DNA from: RPQJ01 sp963777725
GTDB lineage: Bacteria; Pseudomonadota; Gammaproteobacteria; Steroidobacterales; Steroidobacteraceae
Length of the DNA: 64,000 nt
Direction: 5' to 3'
Assembly: GCA_963777725.1 (NCBI GenBank)
Contig: CAVZRR010000019.1
Location: 1 to 64,000 of the forward strand
The notes beneath the pieces are model-generated. The model was given only the letters and a program-made list of their open reading frames with translations. It had not been told where the DNA came from and did no database searches. A program made the position numbers and the translations under genes. Shown piece by piece: positions 8,009 to 17,295 of the stretch (position 1 is its first letter; the number at the start of each line of letters is the position of its first letter).

Positions 8009-10051
8009 ATGACCCGTTTCAGACGATACCTGCTCGTGATCCTGCTGGCCGGGACCGTCCCGGTGCAGGCCCATGAGCGGACGTCGACGCGGATCCGCCA
8101 CGCGGAACCGATCAACCTGACCGCCGCGGCGCTGCCGACCGAGGCAATGCTCACGAGTGCCGGGCGTCCGGTCCGGGTACGCTTCGAGGCCTTCGGGCGC
8201 CCGTTCGAACTGGATGTCGAATCGAACGCCGACATCCTGCGCGAGTTGCCGGCCGATCAACGCAGCGCACTGCCCCCGCATGTCCTCTACAAGGGCCAAC
8301 TGGCCGACATCCCGGACTCCTGGTTGAGGCTCACGAGCGTTGCGGGCGGCGTGTATGGAGCGATTTCGGACGGAACGGAGGTCTACGCCATCGCGCCCGC
8401 GCGGGCTATCTCGGGAATGCTCCGGGAGCGGGTCCCCGGCGGACCGGACGCGACATTGATCTACCGTGCGGCGGACGTCGATTCCGGACTCGGCCCGGGA
8501 TTCTGTACCGCAACCGTCCCAGGGGATCCGCTGACCGGTGCCGTGCAGTACGCCGCCCTGGCGCAGGAACTGGCAGCCCCGGCGACTGCAGCTGCGCTCA
8601 TGGCCAGTCGCGAACTGCCCATGGGCCTCGTTGCCGACGTGCAGTTCGGGCAGCGCTTCATCGATCCACAAGGCGTCATGCTCTCGCGACTGAACACGGT
8701 GGATGGCATCTTCGCCGCGCAGCTCGACGTGAGCATCGTCGCGACTGAACTGCGCGTGCTGGATGACAACGGCACGCTCAAGTCGAATGACGCAACCTCG
8801 TTGCTGAGGCAACTCGCGACCTTGCGGTCCTCGACGCCGGAGCTGCGCAGCCGCGGACTGACGCACCTGATGACGGGCCGCGACCTCGACGGCACCACCG
8901 CAGGCATCGCCTACGTCGACGCGCTGTGCAGCAACGGCTATGCGGCTTCGCTGAGCGAACAGGGATTCGACCCGTGGGTCGGCGCGCTGGTCGCGGCGCA
9001 CGAGATCGGCCACAATTTCGGCGCGCTGCACGACGGCGAGCCGGAATCTCCCTGCGCGTCGACGCCGCGCACTTTCCTGATGGCGCCATCGATCAACGGG
9101 AGTGGTGCGTTTTCGCAGTGCAGCCTCGCGACGATCACGCCGGCCGCCGACGGCGCCAGTTGCCTGCGCTCCACCGGCTTCGTCGACCTCGGGTTCGCAG
9201 CGCCGACGAGCGCGATCACCGGATTCGTCGGCCAGCCCATGCCGGTCTCGATCGAGGTCGTTTCCGTCGGCAATCGGGCTTCTGCCTCAGCCGTTGTTAC
9301 GCTGACCGCGGATCTGGCGCTGCAGGTCCTGGGCGCCGTGGTGGCAAACGGGACCTGCTCCACGGGCCCGGGCACCGCGACTTGCGACCTCGGGCCGTTG
9401 GCGAGCGGCGAACGGCGTCGTGTCGAATTGAATCTGCAAGGCAGCGCGCCCGGCCAGTACAGCATGTCGGCTGCCATCGCGACGCCGCTCGATTCGAACC
9501 CGGCCAACGACACCTCGGTCGTCTCGTTGACCTTCAATTCTGGAGCGGACGGCGCCCTGACGATTTCGCCCGCGGTCCTGAGCGGTGAAGAGGGCCGGCT
9601 GCAGCGCGCTTCGGTGCTGCTGACCACCAGCGGCACGCAGGCCCTGGCCGGCGTCACGGTACTCGTCACCGTGCCCGCCGACGTGCTGACCGTCGTGGCT
9701 GCGACCGCGGACCAGGGCACCTGCGTAGAGACCGCCGGCGGCGTGACCTGTGCGCTGGGCGACGTTGCGCCGGGAACCACGCATCGGGTGGATCTCGATG
9801 TGCGTGGCACCCGCGCGGGCACGACGGCCATCGAGGCCCGCTTGACAGCCGGCAACGATGGAAACGCTAGCAACGACCGTGGGTCGGCCAGCGTCAGCGT
9901 GGCCGCGGTCGCCAGCACCGGCTCCGGCGGCCAGGGTGGCGGAAGCCGCGGCGGCGGCGGCGCCGCAGATCGGGCCCTGTTCATCGCTCTGGTCGGGCTG
10001 GCTCTCGCCCGTGGCCTCGTGCGAACCCGCACCTGGGACGCGGTCGACTGA
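8009..10051 (+). CDS. Secreted metzincin (reprolysin-like) metalloprotease with CARDB/DUF11-like repeats and C-terminal Gly-rich anchor
   Basis: Predicted exported zinc endopeptidase. The start at 8009 gives a clean signal peptide (MTRFRRYLLVILLAG onward, cleavage near residue 22). The catalytic motif HEIGHNFGALHD begins at His331 and matches the metzincin HExxHxxGxxHD pattern; a Met-turn candidate, FLMAP, follows. Residues about 395-510 and 515-630 form two extracellular beta-sandwich repeats of the CARDB/DUF11 kind. The tail has a run of glycines (about 635-655), a hydrophobic stretch ALFIALVGLALA and then Arg residues, resembling GlyGly-CTERM sorting signals processed by rhombosortase. The substrate is unknown; the protein probably acts at the cell surface. 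Confidence 0.85.
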   Translation: MTRFRRYLLVILLAGTVPVQAHERTSTRIRHAEPINLTAAALPTEAMLTSAGRPVRVRFEAFGRPFELDVESNADILRELPADQRSALPPHVLYKGQLADIPDSWLRLTSVAGGVYGAISDGTEVYAIAPARAISGMLRERVPGGPDATLIYRAADVDSGLGPGFCTATVPGDPLTGAVQYAALAQELAAPATAAALMASRELPMGLVADVQFGQRFIDPQGVMLSRLNTVDGIFAAQLDVSIVATELRVLDDNGTLKSNDATSLLRQLATLRSSTPELRSRGLTHLMTGRDLDGTTAGIAYVDALCSNGYAASLSEQGFDPWVGALVAAHEIGHNFGALHDGEPESPCASTPRTFLMAPSINGSGAFSQCSLATITPAADGASCLRSTGFVDLGFAAPTSAITGFVGQPMPVSIEVVSVGNRASASAVVTLTADLALQVLGAVVANGTCSTGPGTATCDLGPLASGERRRVELNLQGSAPGQYSMSAAIATPLDSNPANDTSVVSLTFNSGADGALTISPAVLSGEEGRLQRASVLLTTSGTQALAGVTVLVTVPADVLTVVAATADQGTCVETAGGVTCALGDVAPGTTHRVDLDVRGTRAGTTAIEARLTAGNDGNASNDRGSASVSVAAVASTGSGGQGGGSRGGGGAADRALFIALVGLALARGLVRTRTWDAVD

Positions 10052-10285
10052 TCCCGGTGGATTTCGACTCCCCGCTGGGCGCGACTCATTTGGCACGGCG
10101 GCTATGATCGTCTGGCGCTGGAGCTAGTGAACCCGAGCCCGCTTCCCCTCGTAATGCGGAGGATTCACGAGATCGAGTTTCAGGAACTCGCGACGGCCGG
10201 CGGTTCGGATCGAATCACTCCGGCCATAATCCGTTCGCTGACACTGACTCCGCAGCGTAGCAAGACGCTCAGGGCGAATGACCGA

Positions 10286-11710
10286 TCACCCGCGAAGCAA
10301 TCCGAGATCCCTAAGTCGGATTGCCCCGAATATCCATAATCCGGATGCCAGGGCGAGCGCTACGACCAGCACCCGAGGCAGCAGCGGCAGGTCGACGGAA
10401 AGTCCGGCCACAACGATCCCGCCCAGGGCCGCGCACGCGGGCGGCAGCACGGCCCGCGATAGGGGCGGCGCAAAACGCAGGCGGCGCAATAGTCGCCAGT
10501 AGAGGGCGAACTGCAGGGCATCGCAGATCAGTACCGCCCATGCCAGTCCAGTGAGTCCTGCACCGAGAATCAGCAGTGGAGTCAACGTCAGGAAAGACCC
10601 AAGCCCGATCGAACGGGCTTTCGCCATCTGAGCCTGTCGATCCAATGCAGCGAGCTGCGATCCCAGGAGCCACTGCGCACCGCGAATCGGCAAGGTCCAC
10701 GCAAGCACCTGAAGTGCCACGGACGCAGGAAGAAACTCCGATCCAAAGACCATGCCCACGATGTCCTCGGCGAAGATGCCGATCAGCGTCGCCAGCGGAA
10801 CCGTGGCGACCGTCAGCAACTTCAGGCATCGCACCACCATTGCCTGCGCGTCTACCGGGGACCCGCCCGTGAGTCGCGAGAGCGCTGGAAAAGCTGCCGA
10901 GTTGATTACGCCCGGGACGAGCGCCGCCGCCACCATGAAGCGGTCGACCACGCCGTAGAGCCCGGCGGCGGCCGGACCGGCCAGCGCACTGAGCAGGATC
11001 AGGCCGCCGCGCGCGTAGATCACTCCAAGAGCCGTGAGGCCAAGGAATGGCGATGCGCACCTAAACATCGTCGCCGCCTCGCGCGGCGCCCACCGCAGGT
11101 TGGGGCGGCCGAAGCGGCGAGAACCCGCAATCCAGGCGTATGCGAGCAGGAATATGGCCCCGGCCACAAGAGACAGGACAACAGTCCCGGCCGTAGCGTC
11201 GACGCCAATCGCGACCAGTGCCAGCACGAGCGTCAACAGCCGATGAACGACCTGCCCGGCCACCGACGCCTGCATCTGTTCAGTGGCCTGGAAAGGCGCC
11301 AGGAGCGTCGTAGCCAGGCGAAGCAAGATCTGGTAGCCGCCCGTCGCAGCAATCACCGGCAGTGCATCGGTGTCTCCGATGAGCATGAGGCAGACCAGGC
11401 ACGCAAGCAGCCAGCCCGCGACTCCGAGGACCAGTTGAGCCGGCAGCAGGAAACCAAGCAGTTCCCGTGACGCGACGGGATTGCGGCTGATCTCGCGAAT
11501 CAACAGTGGTTGCGTGCCAAGCCCGACCAGCAGTGCGCCCAGGGCGCCGACGGCCATACCGATCGAGTACTGTCCGAGCACCGCAGCGCCGAATGCGCGC
11601 GCCAGGCTGATGACGACGACGAAGTTTGTCAGCTGTCCGACACCTTCGCCGGCGCCGAGCACGACCGTGTTGACCAGAATGCGATGTTCGGCGCGCATGG
11701 CCGGACGCAT
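10286..11710 (-). CDS. Oligosaccharide flippase family protein (Wzx/MATE-like)
   Basis: A 474-residue inner-membrane protein with about 12-14 hydrophobic segments and few charged residues, of the polysaccharide-flippase (MOP superfamily) type: N-terminal NTVVLGAGEGVGQLTNFV and a mid-protein YGVVDRFMVAAALVPG segment are characteristic. Such proteins move lipid-linked oligosaccharides across the inner membrane for O-antigen, capsule or exopolysaccharide export. It lies 47 bp downstream of the asparagine-synthase-like gene on the same strand, so the pair probably belongs to a surface-glycan function, although no glycosyltransferase is in the window. ATG at 11698 is an alternative start. Confidence 0.82.
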   Translation of the reverse strand: MRPAMRAEHRILVNTVVLGAGEGVGQLTNFVVVISLARAFGAAVLGQYSIGMAVGALGALLVGLGTQPLLIREISRNPVASRELLGFLLPAQLVLGVAGWLLACLVCLMLIGDTDALPVIAATGGYQILLRLATTLLAPFQATEQMQASVAGQVVHRLLTLVLALVAIGVDATAGTVVLSLVAGAIFLLAYAWIAGSRRFGRPNLRWAPREAATMFRCASPFLGLTALGVIYARGGLILLSALAGPAAAGLYGVVDRFMVAAALVPGVINSAAFPALSRLTGGSPVDAQAMVVRCLKLLTVATVPLATLIGIFAEDIVGMVFGSEFLPASVALQVLAWTLPIRGAQWLLGSQLAALDRQAQMAKARSIGLGSFLTLTPLLILGAGLTGLAWAVLICDALQFALYWRLLRRLRFAPPLSRAVLPPACAALGGIVVAGLSVDLPLLPRVLVVALALASGLWIFGAIRLRDLGLLRG

Positions 11711-11757
11711 TGTATTTGCAGAGATCGGTGAAAGGTGCCCGCCGTCCGCGCTGCAGG

Positions 11758-13467
11758 CTAGCGGCTGGACTCGAGCCGACCGGCGTCCTCGGCATACATG
11801 CGGGCGGCCTGCGAAACCAGGAATGCCCGCAGTGCCAGTCGATTGTGATCGGGCGCCCGGGCCGGTGTCACATGGGTTCGGATGCGCGCTACCCAGTTCG
11901 GCAGCAATGCCCGGGCCTCGGCCCTCAGGCGGCGTCGGGCCGTCGCACGTGGCGTCGCCGTGGCCTGCACGAGGCCGCCGAGCGCAAATGCCGCAAACGC
12001 GGCCGGGATGACCGGCGCAAGGTCACTGCTTGAGAGACTGTCCCGCAGCAGTTCCACGACCTCCGGCGACTTCAGGATGTCGGCGGTCGGTTGGATCGCG
12101 GCGGCGGTCGCGAAGGGAATGTCGGGACTGATCGATCGCGCGATTCGCCGCAACAGCAGCTTGTCGGTGCGCAACCGGTCCGGAAGCTCGCGGTAGGCCT
12201 GGACGACACTCCCCGAGATCAAAGGGCTCGAGATTTCCACGTACGGCAGCTTGAGGTCGTTCAGCGCACCCAGGATGCACGGCACGCGGTAGACGTGCTG
12301 GAGCCGGTCGCGCCAGGTTGCCAGCGACTCGCCGGTCCGCTGCTCCAATTCCTCCGGAAGCCTCTGTGGCGCCAGGCCGAAGCTCTCGAGCGGCGGCAAT
12401 CCCGGGAATCGCGACCATTGCGGCACATAGGCCAGTACGTCCTCCGGCGCATGCACGGTCTGCCGGCCGAAGGCCTCATCGCCGCGAAGGACACCGCGCA
12501 CGCCGGCATCGACCACGCGACGCCAGAGCGCAAAACCATCCATATATGCGGAGATGTGGTCGATGCGCCCCTCGCTGTTGGCGAGGAAACGGCGGAAAAC
12601 CAGATCAACTTGTTCCTGCCGCAGATCCGTTTCGAAGTACTCATGCGCGAGTCCGAAATGTTGCGCCAGCAGACGCGCGATCGAGGCGTCATTGCCGCGC
12701 TGGTCCCGGCATGCGTTCCGGCCCCACGTAATGGCCCGGAGGTTCGTCCTTTGCGACAGGAGACAGAGAATGGTCCGACAGTCGAAGCCGCCCGACAACG
12801 CGATGGCCCAGCGCCCGTCCGCGATGTCGGCGGCGTCCACGACGCGCCTGAGAACGCCACGCATGCGACGCTCGTATTCGGCGTCTGTCAAAGACCCCGG
12901 GGCGAAACAGACGGGCTCGGCGTGCTCGGTGACCGTCCACGACGCCCGGTCGAGCGTCACGCAGGTCGCCCCCGCCACGCAACGAATCCGCCGGTCCCAC
13001 GACTGCGCCGGGCCCAGCGTTCCCGCGGCCAGCATCCAGGGCACGGCATCATGGTTAAATTCGAAAGTGCCGAGCAACGCCACGATGGCCCGCTGGGAGG
13101 TCGATGCGACGAACATGCGGTCGGTCAACGCAAACCAGACCGTCCGCGACGCCAGGGCATCGCTCAGGATCTCGACCACCGCCTCGTTCGCGCGAAAGAT
13201 CGCGTAGGCGCCGTCGGGACGGCCGCTGCGCGGACGTTCCCACGCGCCCGCATCCACAAGGTGTCCCGCCGCCAGGCTGCGGCCCCGGATGTGAACGGGC
13301 GCATCGCCGTCCGAAATGCCCGCGACCACCCCGTTCCCGTTGACCACGCGTGGAACGACGTCCGACAGGTTATCAGGCTGTATCTCGCGCAGGATCCGTC
13401 CGACGTCGCCTGCGGTTGCAGCCGCCTGGCCCGGATCGCGCAAGCAGACGTACAGCAGCCTCGCCAT
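11758..13467 (-). CDS. Asparagine-synthase-like protein without glutaminase cysteine
   Basis: A 569-residue protein with the two-domain layout of class B asparagine synthetases. The C-terminal synthetase half carries the PP-loop IALSGGFDCR (about residues 223-232) that would adenylate a carboxylate with ATP. The N-terminus is MARLLY rather than Met-Cys, so the class II glutaminase nucleophile is absent and ammonia cannot be drawn from glutamine. Similar enzymes form amides in lasso peptides and beta-lactams or amidate surface glycans. The neighbouring flippase favours glycan modification; no lasso leader, B-protein or ABC exporter was found. The substrate is unassigned. Confidence 0.8.
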   Translation of the reverse strand: MARLLYVCLRDPGQAAATAGDVGRILREIQPDNLSDVVPRVVNGNGVVAGISDGDAPVHIRGRSLAAGHLVDAGAWERPRSGRPDGAYAIFRANEAVVEILSDALASRTVWFALTDRMFVASTSQRAIVALLGTFEFNHDAVPWMLAAGTLGPAQSWDRRIRCVAGATCVTLDRASWTVTEHAEPVCFAPGSLTDAEYERRMRGVLRRVVDAADIADGRWAIALSGGFDCRTILCLLSQRTNLRAITWGRNACRDQRGNDASIARLLAQHFGLAHEYFETDLRQEQVDLVFRRFLANSEGRIDHISAYMDGFALWRRVVDAGVRGVLRGDEAFGRQTVHAPEDVLAYVPQWSRFPGLPPLESFGLAPQRLPEELEQRTGESLATWRDRLQHVYRVPCILGALNDLKLPYVEISSPLISGSVVQAYRELPDRLRTDKLLLRRIARSISPDIPFATAAAIQPTADILKSPEVVELLRDSLSSSDLAPVIPAAFAAFALGGLVQATATPRATARRRLRAEARALLPNWVARIRTHVTPARAPDHNRLALRAFLVSQAARMYAEDAGRLESSR

Positions 13468-13544
13468 GGGTCAGCAACCTCCTTGCCCAACGGAGCATAT
13501 TACTCACTCCTCGAAGGCTCCGGAGCGCGTCCCGATCGATACGA

Positions 13545-13643
13545 GCACCATCTATTGCGCGCCTGGGAGTCCGGGCACAGTTACTGGTAGTCGGTCTGCT
13601 GTTCATCCCGGCCGTGGTCGCCGAAGTCTGGCCGTCGACCTGA
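13545..13643 (+). pseudogene. Membrane-segment remnant of a truncated gene
   Basis: A short open stretch encodes ARLGVRAQLLVVGLLFIPAV, which looks like the first membrane helix of a bacterial sensor protein (such as a periplasm-sensing diguanylate cyclase or histidine kinase), then stops. No start codon with a good ribosome-binding site was seen, and an IS3 remnant begins 22 bp later. It is probably the stump of a gene destroyed by insertion, but this rests on one hydrophobic helix only. Confidence 0.3.
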
Positions 13644-13664
13644 ACTGCACGTCGCCATAGCCAA

Positions 13665-13745
13665 CTAGGCGGGGTGAGCCCTGACCAGTTTGAGGAAGCG
13701 CATAAGCTGAAGCGGCGAGGTCTCCACTGAATCCTGGGAAATCCA
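13665..13745 (+). mobile_element. IS3-family insertion sequence remnant (3' end of orfB)
   Basis: The reading frame LGGVSPDQFEEAHKLKRRGL followed by His and a stop at 13728-13730 is the extreme C-terminus of an IS3-family transposase. It is nearly the same as the end of the longer IS3 fragment that stops at 27159, and the bases after both stops agree (CACTGA then CCTGGGAA), as expected for a shared right end. Everything upstream of the element is lost, so it cannot move. Confidence 0.7.
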
Positions 13746-13783
13746 TCAAGCACACCGGCGAAACCAGCTCGACCACCGGTTTC

Positions 13784-13885
13784 CCACGGCACCACCCGAT
13801 TCATATCGACCCGAAACTGCTCGCGCCGCATGCGCTTGCGGTAGCGCTCAAACCCGCTCGCCGCCAATGTGTGCTGCTTCGGTCG
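13784..13885 (-). mobile_element. IS5-family transposase N-terminal remnant
   Basis: On the minus strand the peptide KQHTLAASGFERYRKRMRRE continues into QFRVDMNRVVPW, the usual N-terminal start of IS5-family transposases. Similarity ends abruptly after the VVPW motif, where the frame runs into the edge of the neighbouring IS3 remnant. The DDE catalytic domain is missing. The two IS stumps lie back to back, marking a junction of repeated insertions. Confidence 0.6.
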
Positions 13886-14305
13886 AACCGCACCACCATA
13901 CTCGCGCCGTCGCTGAAGACGTGTACGCTGCTGGGCCACGGATCAGAGGATCCCTCTCTCACGATGTCGACTGACGGGTTCGGCGATCAACAAACCGCCT
14001 GCATTGAAACCTGCATTTCATTGGATGCATGCAATCGGCGAGCGCAAACTCAGCGCAACGATTAGCAGGACTTTGCGCTCCGTCGGGTGTCTCACCGTCG
14101 GACAGCACTGATCCACAGTCGCAGGTGATACCGCGGAGTGCGTCCATGATTTCCGTAACTTACAGAACATAATTCGACCGACCTCGAGGAGATTGCCCGG
14201 ACTGCGTTCGGACTCGATCCACCCAGGTGAGCTCGCGGCTGGACCTGCGCCGGTTCATGGCCTACAAAGACAGCTCCGCCGGACGGCACACGTTGCACCC
14301 GCAAC
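13886..14305. other. Intergenic stretch with no recognised gene
   Basis: About 420 bp between the IS5 remnant and the kinase gene. No convincing coding frame, tRNA or terminator was recognised. It is expected to hold the promoter of the kinase gene, but no clear -35/-10 pair was found. Confidence 0.5.
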
Positions 14306-16015
14306 GTGAATTCTCACCTCTTCGGGATCGACACCAGCGCAATGGCTGAGCCGCACCGCGATCTGACGACTCCGTTGCCGGCAGAGTTCGCCGACGACGC
14401 ACCGAGCACCGCTGTATTGCCCCTCGGGACGGCGATGCGGCATTCGGCCGAGAGCACCCGTATTTCCACCCGGCCGGGCGTGGGTCCGGGGACCGTGCTC
14501 CGTCACCGTTACGTGCTCGAGTGTGAGCTCGGCCGCGGCGGCATGGGCACTGTGTACCGCGCGCTCGACCGCAACAAGCAAGGCTTGCCGCCGCAGCACC
14601 GTCACGTGGCCGTCAAGGTGCTGCGCGAGGAACTGGCACGCAATCCGGATGCGCTGCAGGCACTGCGCCGAGAGGCGCACCAGGCGCAGTCGCTGTCCCA
14701 TCCCGGCATCGTCAACGTCTTCGATTTCGATCACGACGGCGACGTGTATTTCATCACGATGGAGCTGCTCGAAGGCGAGTTGCTGAGCGATCTGATCCAG
14801 CGCATCAGGCCCGGCAAGCTGTCCCGCAAGGCGGCGACCGACATCCTGCGCGACCTCGGCAACGCCGTGGCGCACGCGCACTCGCGCGGTGTGCTTCATA
14901 TGGACCTGAAGCCCGGCAACGTGATGATCACGACGCTGGGCGAAGTGCGCGTACTCGATCTCGGTCTTGCGCATCCTCACGGGACGGAGCCATGGATTTC
15001 GGACCGCCCGCCCCCGTTCCATGCGGCCACCCCGACGTATGCGAGCTGCGAGCAGCTGGACGGTGCTGGCGCGGACATCCGCGACGATGTGTTCAGTTTC
15101 GCCTGCGTGGCCTACGAGCTCTTGAGTGGCGAACACCCGTTCGGTCGAAGTTCGGCCCGGGAGGCACGCGAGCAAGGACACCGCCCGCACCGCATTCGCG
15201 GCCTGTCACGCCGCGAGTGGCGGACACTCCGTCAAGGCCTCGCCTGGACCCGGGAAGATCGGCCGCGCAGTCTCGGCGACTTCCTCGAAGGACTCGGCCT
15301 CAAGGCAACCGCCCCGCGTGCCCAGCCCAGGCAAGGAATCGAGCGCCCCCCAGCGGGCGCCAGCAATTCGCGCTGGTGGCTGACCACCGCTGGCCTGGCC
15401 ATGCTCGCGGTCGGGCTCTATGTTGCCTGGGTCCGGCTGGCACCCGACACTGCAGGTCCGACACCGCGCCAGGAACCGCCGCCAGTGACTCCGCCGGCCG
15501 CCGCTGCGACTGCAGCGGAATCCACACCCGCCGATCCGGCACCCGCGGACCCCGTTCCAGCCGACCCGGTGCTGGCCGACTCCCTCGCAACCAGCGAGGA
15601 TCTCGTTCTGGGGGACGTTGCCGAGGTCATCGTGCAAACACCGGCGCCGACACCGGTCATCGCGGCCGCCGGCCCGGGGCGACTGGGATTCGCGTCGGAC
15701 ACCATCACGGCCGGCGAATCCGCAAGGGTGGTGCCGTTGCGCGTGGTGCGTCGCGGCGGCGCCGAGGGCACCGTCTCCTTTCGCTGGAGAACCATCGACG
15801 ACAGCGCGATCGCGGACCGGGACTATGCTGCGTTGGGCACGGTCTGGGAGTCGATCGGACCCGGTGAGACGAGCAAGACACTCCTCGTTCCAATCGTTTC
15901 GGACTCGATCGCGGAATCGACCGAGCTGTTCGACGTCGTCATCGAGGACCCGACCGCCGGCGCAACGCTTGGCGCAATCACGCGGATCACCGTCATCATC
16001 GTGGACGATGACTGA
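14306..16015 (+). CDS. Membrane Ser/Thr protein kinase with extracytoplasmic Calx-beta domain
   Basis: A 569-residue receptor-like kinase. The cytoplasmic kinase domain (about residues 69-330) has the P-loop GRGGMGTVYRA (76-86), Lys104 in VAVKV, and catalytic-loop HMDLKPGN (198-205) with Asp200 and Asn205. The metal-binding motif is DLG (218-220) instead of DFG, and HRD is HMD, so activity may be atypical but key residues remain. A membrane helix (about 355-377) leads to a Pro/Ala/Asp-rich spacer and a C-terminal Calx-beta domain (about 468-568) ending in VDDD, which would bind calcium outside the membrane. GTG at 14306 is the longest start; ATG at 14342 is possible. No partner gene is adjacent. 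Confidence 0.88.
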   Translation: MNSHLFGIDTSAMAEPHRDLTTPLPAEFADDAPSTAVLPLGTAMRHSAESTRISTRPGVGPGTVLRHRYVLECELGRGGMGTVYRALDRNKQGLPPQHRHVAVKVLREELARNPDALQALRREAHQAQSLSHPGIVNVFDFDHDGDVYFITMELLEGELLSDLIQRIRPGKLSRKAATDILRDLGNAVAHAHSRGVLHMDLKPGNVMITTLGEVRVLDLGLAHPHGTEPWISDRPPPFHAATPTYASCEQLDGAGADIRDDVFSFACVAYELLSGEHPFGRSSAREAREQGHRPHRIRGLSRREWRTLRQGLAWTREDRPRSLGDFLEGLGLKATAPRAQPRQGIERPPAGASNSRWWLTTAGLAMLAVGLYVAWVRLAPDTAGPTPRQEPPPVTPPAAAATAAESTPADPAPADPVPADPVLADSLATSEDLVLGDVAEVIVQTPAPTPVIAAAGPGRLGFASDTITAGESARVVPLRVVRRGGAEGTVSFRWRTIDDSAIADRDYAALGTVWESIGPGETSKTLLVPIVSDSIAESTELFDVVIEDPTAGATLGAITRITVIIVDDD

Positions 16016-16231
16016 ACCGAGGCCCGTGGCACTGAGGTGACTGCAGAGCAAGACGGCGTTGGGACGCTGATCGTCCTCCGCACGGCGACTCTACGGAAAC
16101 CTCTATTGCGGGACTGACAATCTACCATTAGCGTCGCTTTCAGCGTCAGTGGGATGCCGCCAATCATGCGGCACTCCTGAAGCCGTTTGCCCTGATTCCC
16201 GAACACGTCATACCAAGAGTAGGAAATTGCA

Positions 16232-16735
16232 ATGAAGAGAATCCTTTTCGCGCTCGCTGCCGTCGCCGCCCTCGGCGCCACCCAGACGACCTTCGCCCAG
16301 TCGGTCGGCGCCACCGAACTTGCCAGAACTCAGGAGCTCATCAGCGCGATCCAGGCCAACAAGCGCCAGGTCATGCTGGACACGCTCGCGCTCAACCCGG
16401 AGCAGCTCAGCAAGTTCACGCCGATTTACGACGAGTACCAGGCCGAGATGAAGGTGCTCATGACGGCCGGCAGCAAGCTCAGTAACCGCCTGTTCGTGGC
16501 CGACTACGGCGGCATGACGGACGAGTCGGCCAAGGCGATCCGCAAGGACGCTTTCAAGCTCCGCAACGATCGTCTGGCTCTGCTGGAGAAGTATGCGGAC
16601 AAGCTCGACAAGAAGCTGCCCTCGACGAAGGTGCTCCAGTTCGCCCAGGTCGAGAACAAGATGCAGGTGCTGCTGGACCTCGCCGTGGCGGCGTCGATCC
16701 CGATCGTGACGAAGACGCCGAATACGATCAAGTAA
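16232..16735 (+). CDS. Exported small helical protein, Spy/CpxP-like
   Basis: A 167-residue protein with a typical signal peptide (MKRILFALAAVAALGA, cleavage after TTFAQ) and a mature part that is almost all helix and rich in Lys, Leu and Gln. The pattern LNPEQLSKFTPIYDEYQAEM followed by long amphipathic helices recalls periplasmic Spy/CpxP-type proteins with LTxxQ motifs, which act as chaperones or stress sensors. The match is by pattern only. It has an AGGAAA ribosome-binding sequence and stands alone, with an inverted repeat about 16 bp after the stop. Confidence 0.7.
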   Translation: MKRILFALAAVAALGATQTTFAQSVGATELARTQELISAIQANKRQVMLDTLALNPEQLSKFTPIYDEYQAEMKVLMTAGSKLSNRLFVADYGGMTDESAKAIRKDAFKLRNDRLALLEKYADKLDKKLPSTKVLQFAQVENKMQVLLDLAVAASIPIVTKTPNTIK

Positions 16736-16750
16736 GCACGGACGTGTGAC

Positions 16751-16786
16751 GCGCAGCCTGCAACTCAATGCGGTGGCAGGCTGCGC
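16751..16786 (+). terminator. Hairpin downstream of the Spy-like gene
   Basis: Perfect 11-bp inverted repeat GCGCAGCCTGC / GCAGGCTGCGC around a 14-nt loop, 15 bp past the stop at 16735. There is no T-run, so it may protect the mRNA end rather than act as an intrinsic terminator. Confidence 0.5.
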
Positions 16787-16935
16787 CTCGCAGCCAGGGC
16801 GCTCGACCCGAACCACAGACCACAGGACGACGGCTGAGATGCCCTGACCGAGGGATCCCGGTAGGTCAGTTTTACTTCGGCGTTGACACTCGAGTCGGCA
16901 ACTGCGGGCAACTTCGCTGCCCACGCGATCGAGCC

Positions 16936-17295
16936 TCATTGGTCAATCACTCTCCGCCCGTGGTCGCGGCGACGGTCCCTGCCGTTCGCCTCAATCGCAT
17001 TCTCGTGCCACGCACTGCGCTGGCGCCGGTCGCTGCCGTCACGGCGATCCTCGTGATGGAGATATCGGCAGCGGCAGTTCGCCGTGTCGCAACTCGGCAA
17101 GGGAATCACCGGCGCCTCGGTCGAGAGATACAGGCGACCCGCGTGCTCGCGCTCGGTTCCGCCACAACTGGGTCCTGCCTTGATGCTGACGGCGTGATAG
17201 GGATTCGTGACGCGATGCGTCCGGACTTCGCGACCGGAAAACCGCACCGTCGCCTTTACACGCTCGCCGTGCCACCAGGACGATATCCTGAACAT
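16936..17295 (-). CDS. Conserved small protein with HHEDRR...DRR motif
   Basis: A 119-residue frame. It contains THRVTNPYHAVSI near residue 27, the cysteine pattern CDTANCRCRYLHHEDRRDG near residue 69 and a second DRR just after. This arrangement (conserved YHAVS, a clustered Cys-x-Cys before HH-x-DRR-x-x-x-DRR) recurs in short uncharacterised proteins of Gammaproteobacteria, from memory of the family rather than a search. No signal peptide or membrane helix. The last 25 residues look unlike the rest and may be an extension past a lost stop. Function unknown. Confidence 0.5.
   Translation of the reverse strand: MFRISSWWHGERVKATVRFSGREVRTHRVTNPYHAVSIKAGPSCGGTEREHAGRLYLSTEAPVIPLPSCDTANCRCRYLHHEDRRDGSDRRQRSAWHENAIEANGRDRRRDHGRRVIDQ

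Noticed and set aside
11710..11757. Separate promoter between the asparagine-synthase-like gene and the flippase gene
   Set aside because: The 47-bp gap has no -35/-10 pair; co-transcription is simpler.
11758..14300. Lasso-peptide cluster around the asparagine-synthase-like gene
   Set aside because: No transglutaminase-like B protein, leader-binding protein, ABC exporter or plausible precursor peptide was found on either strand nearby.
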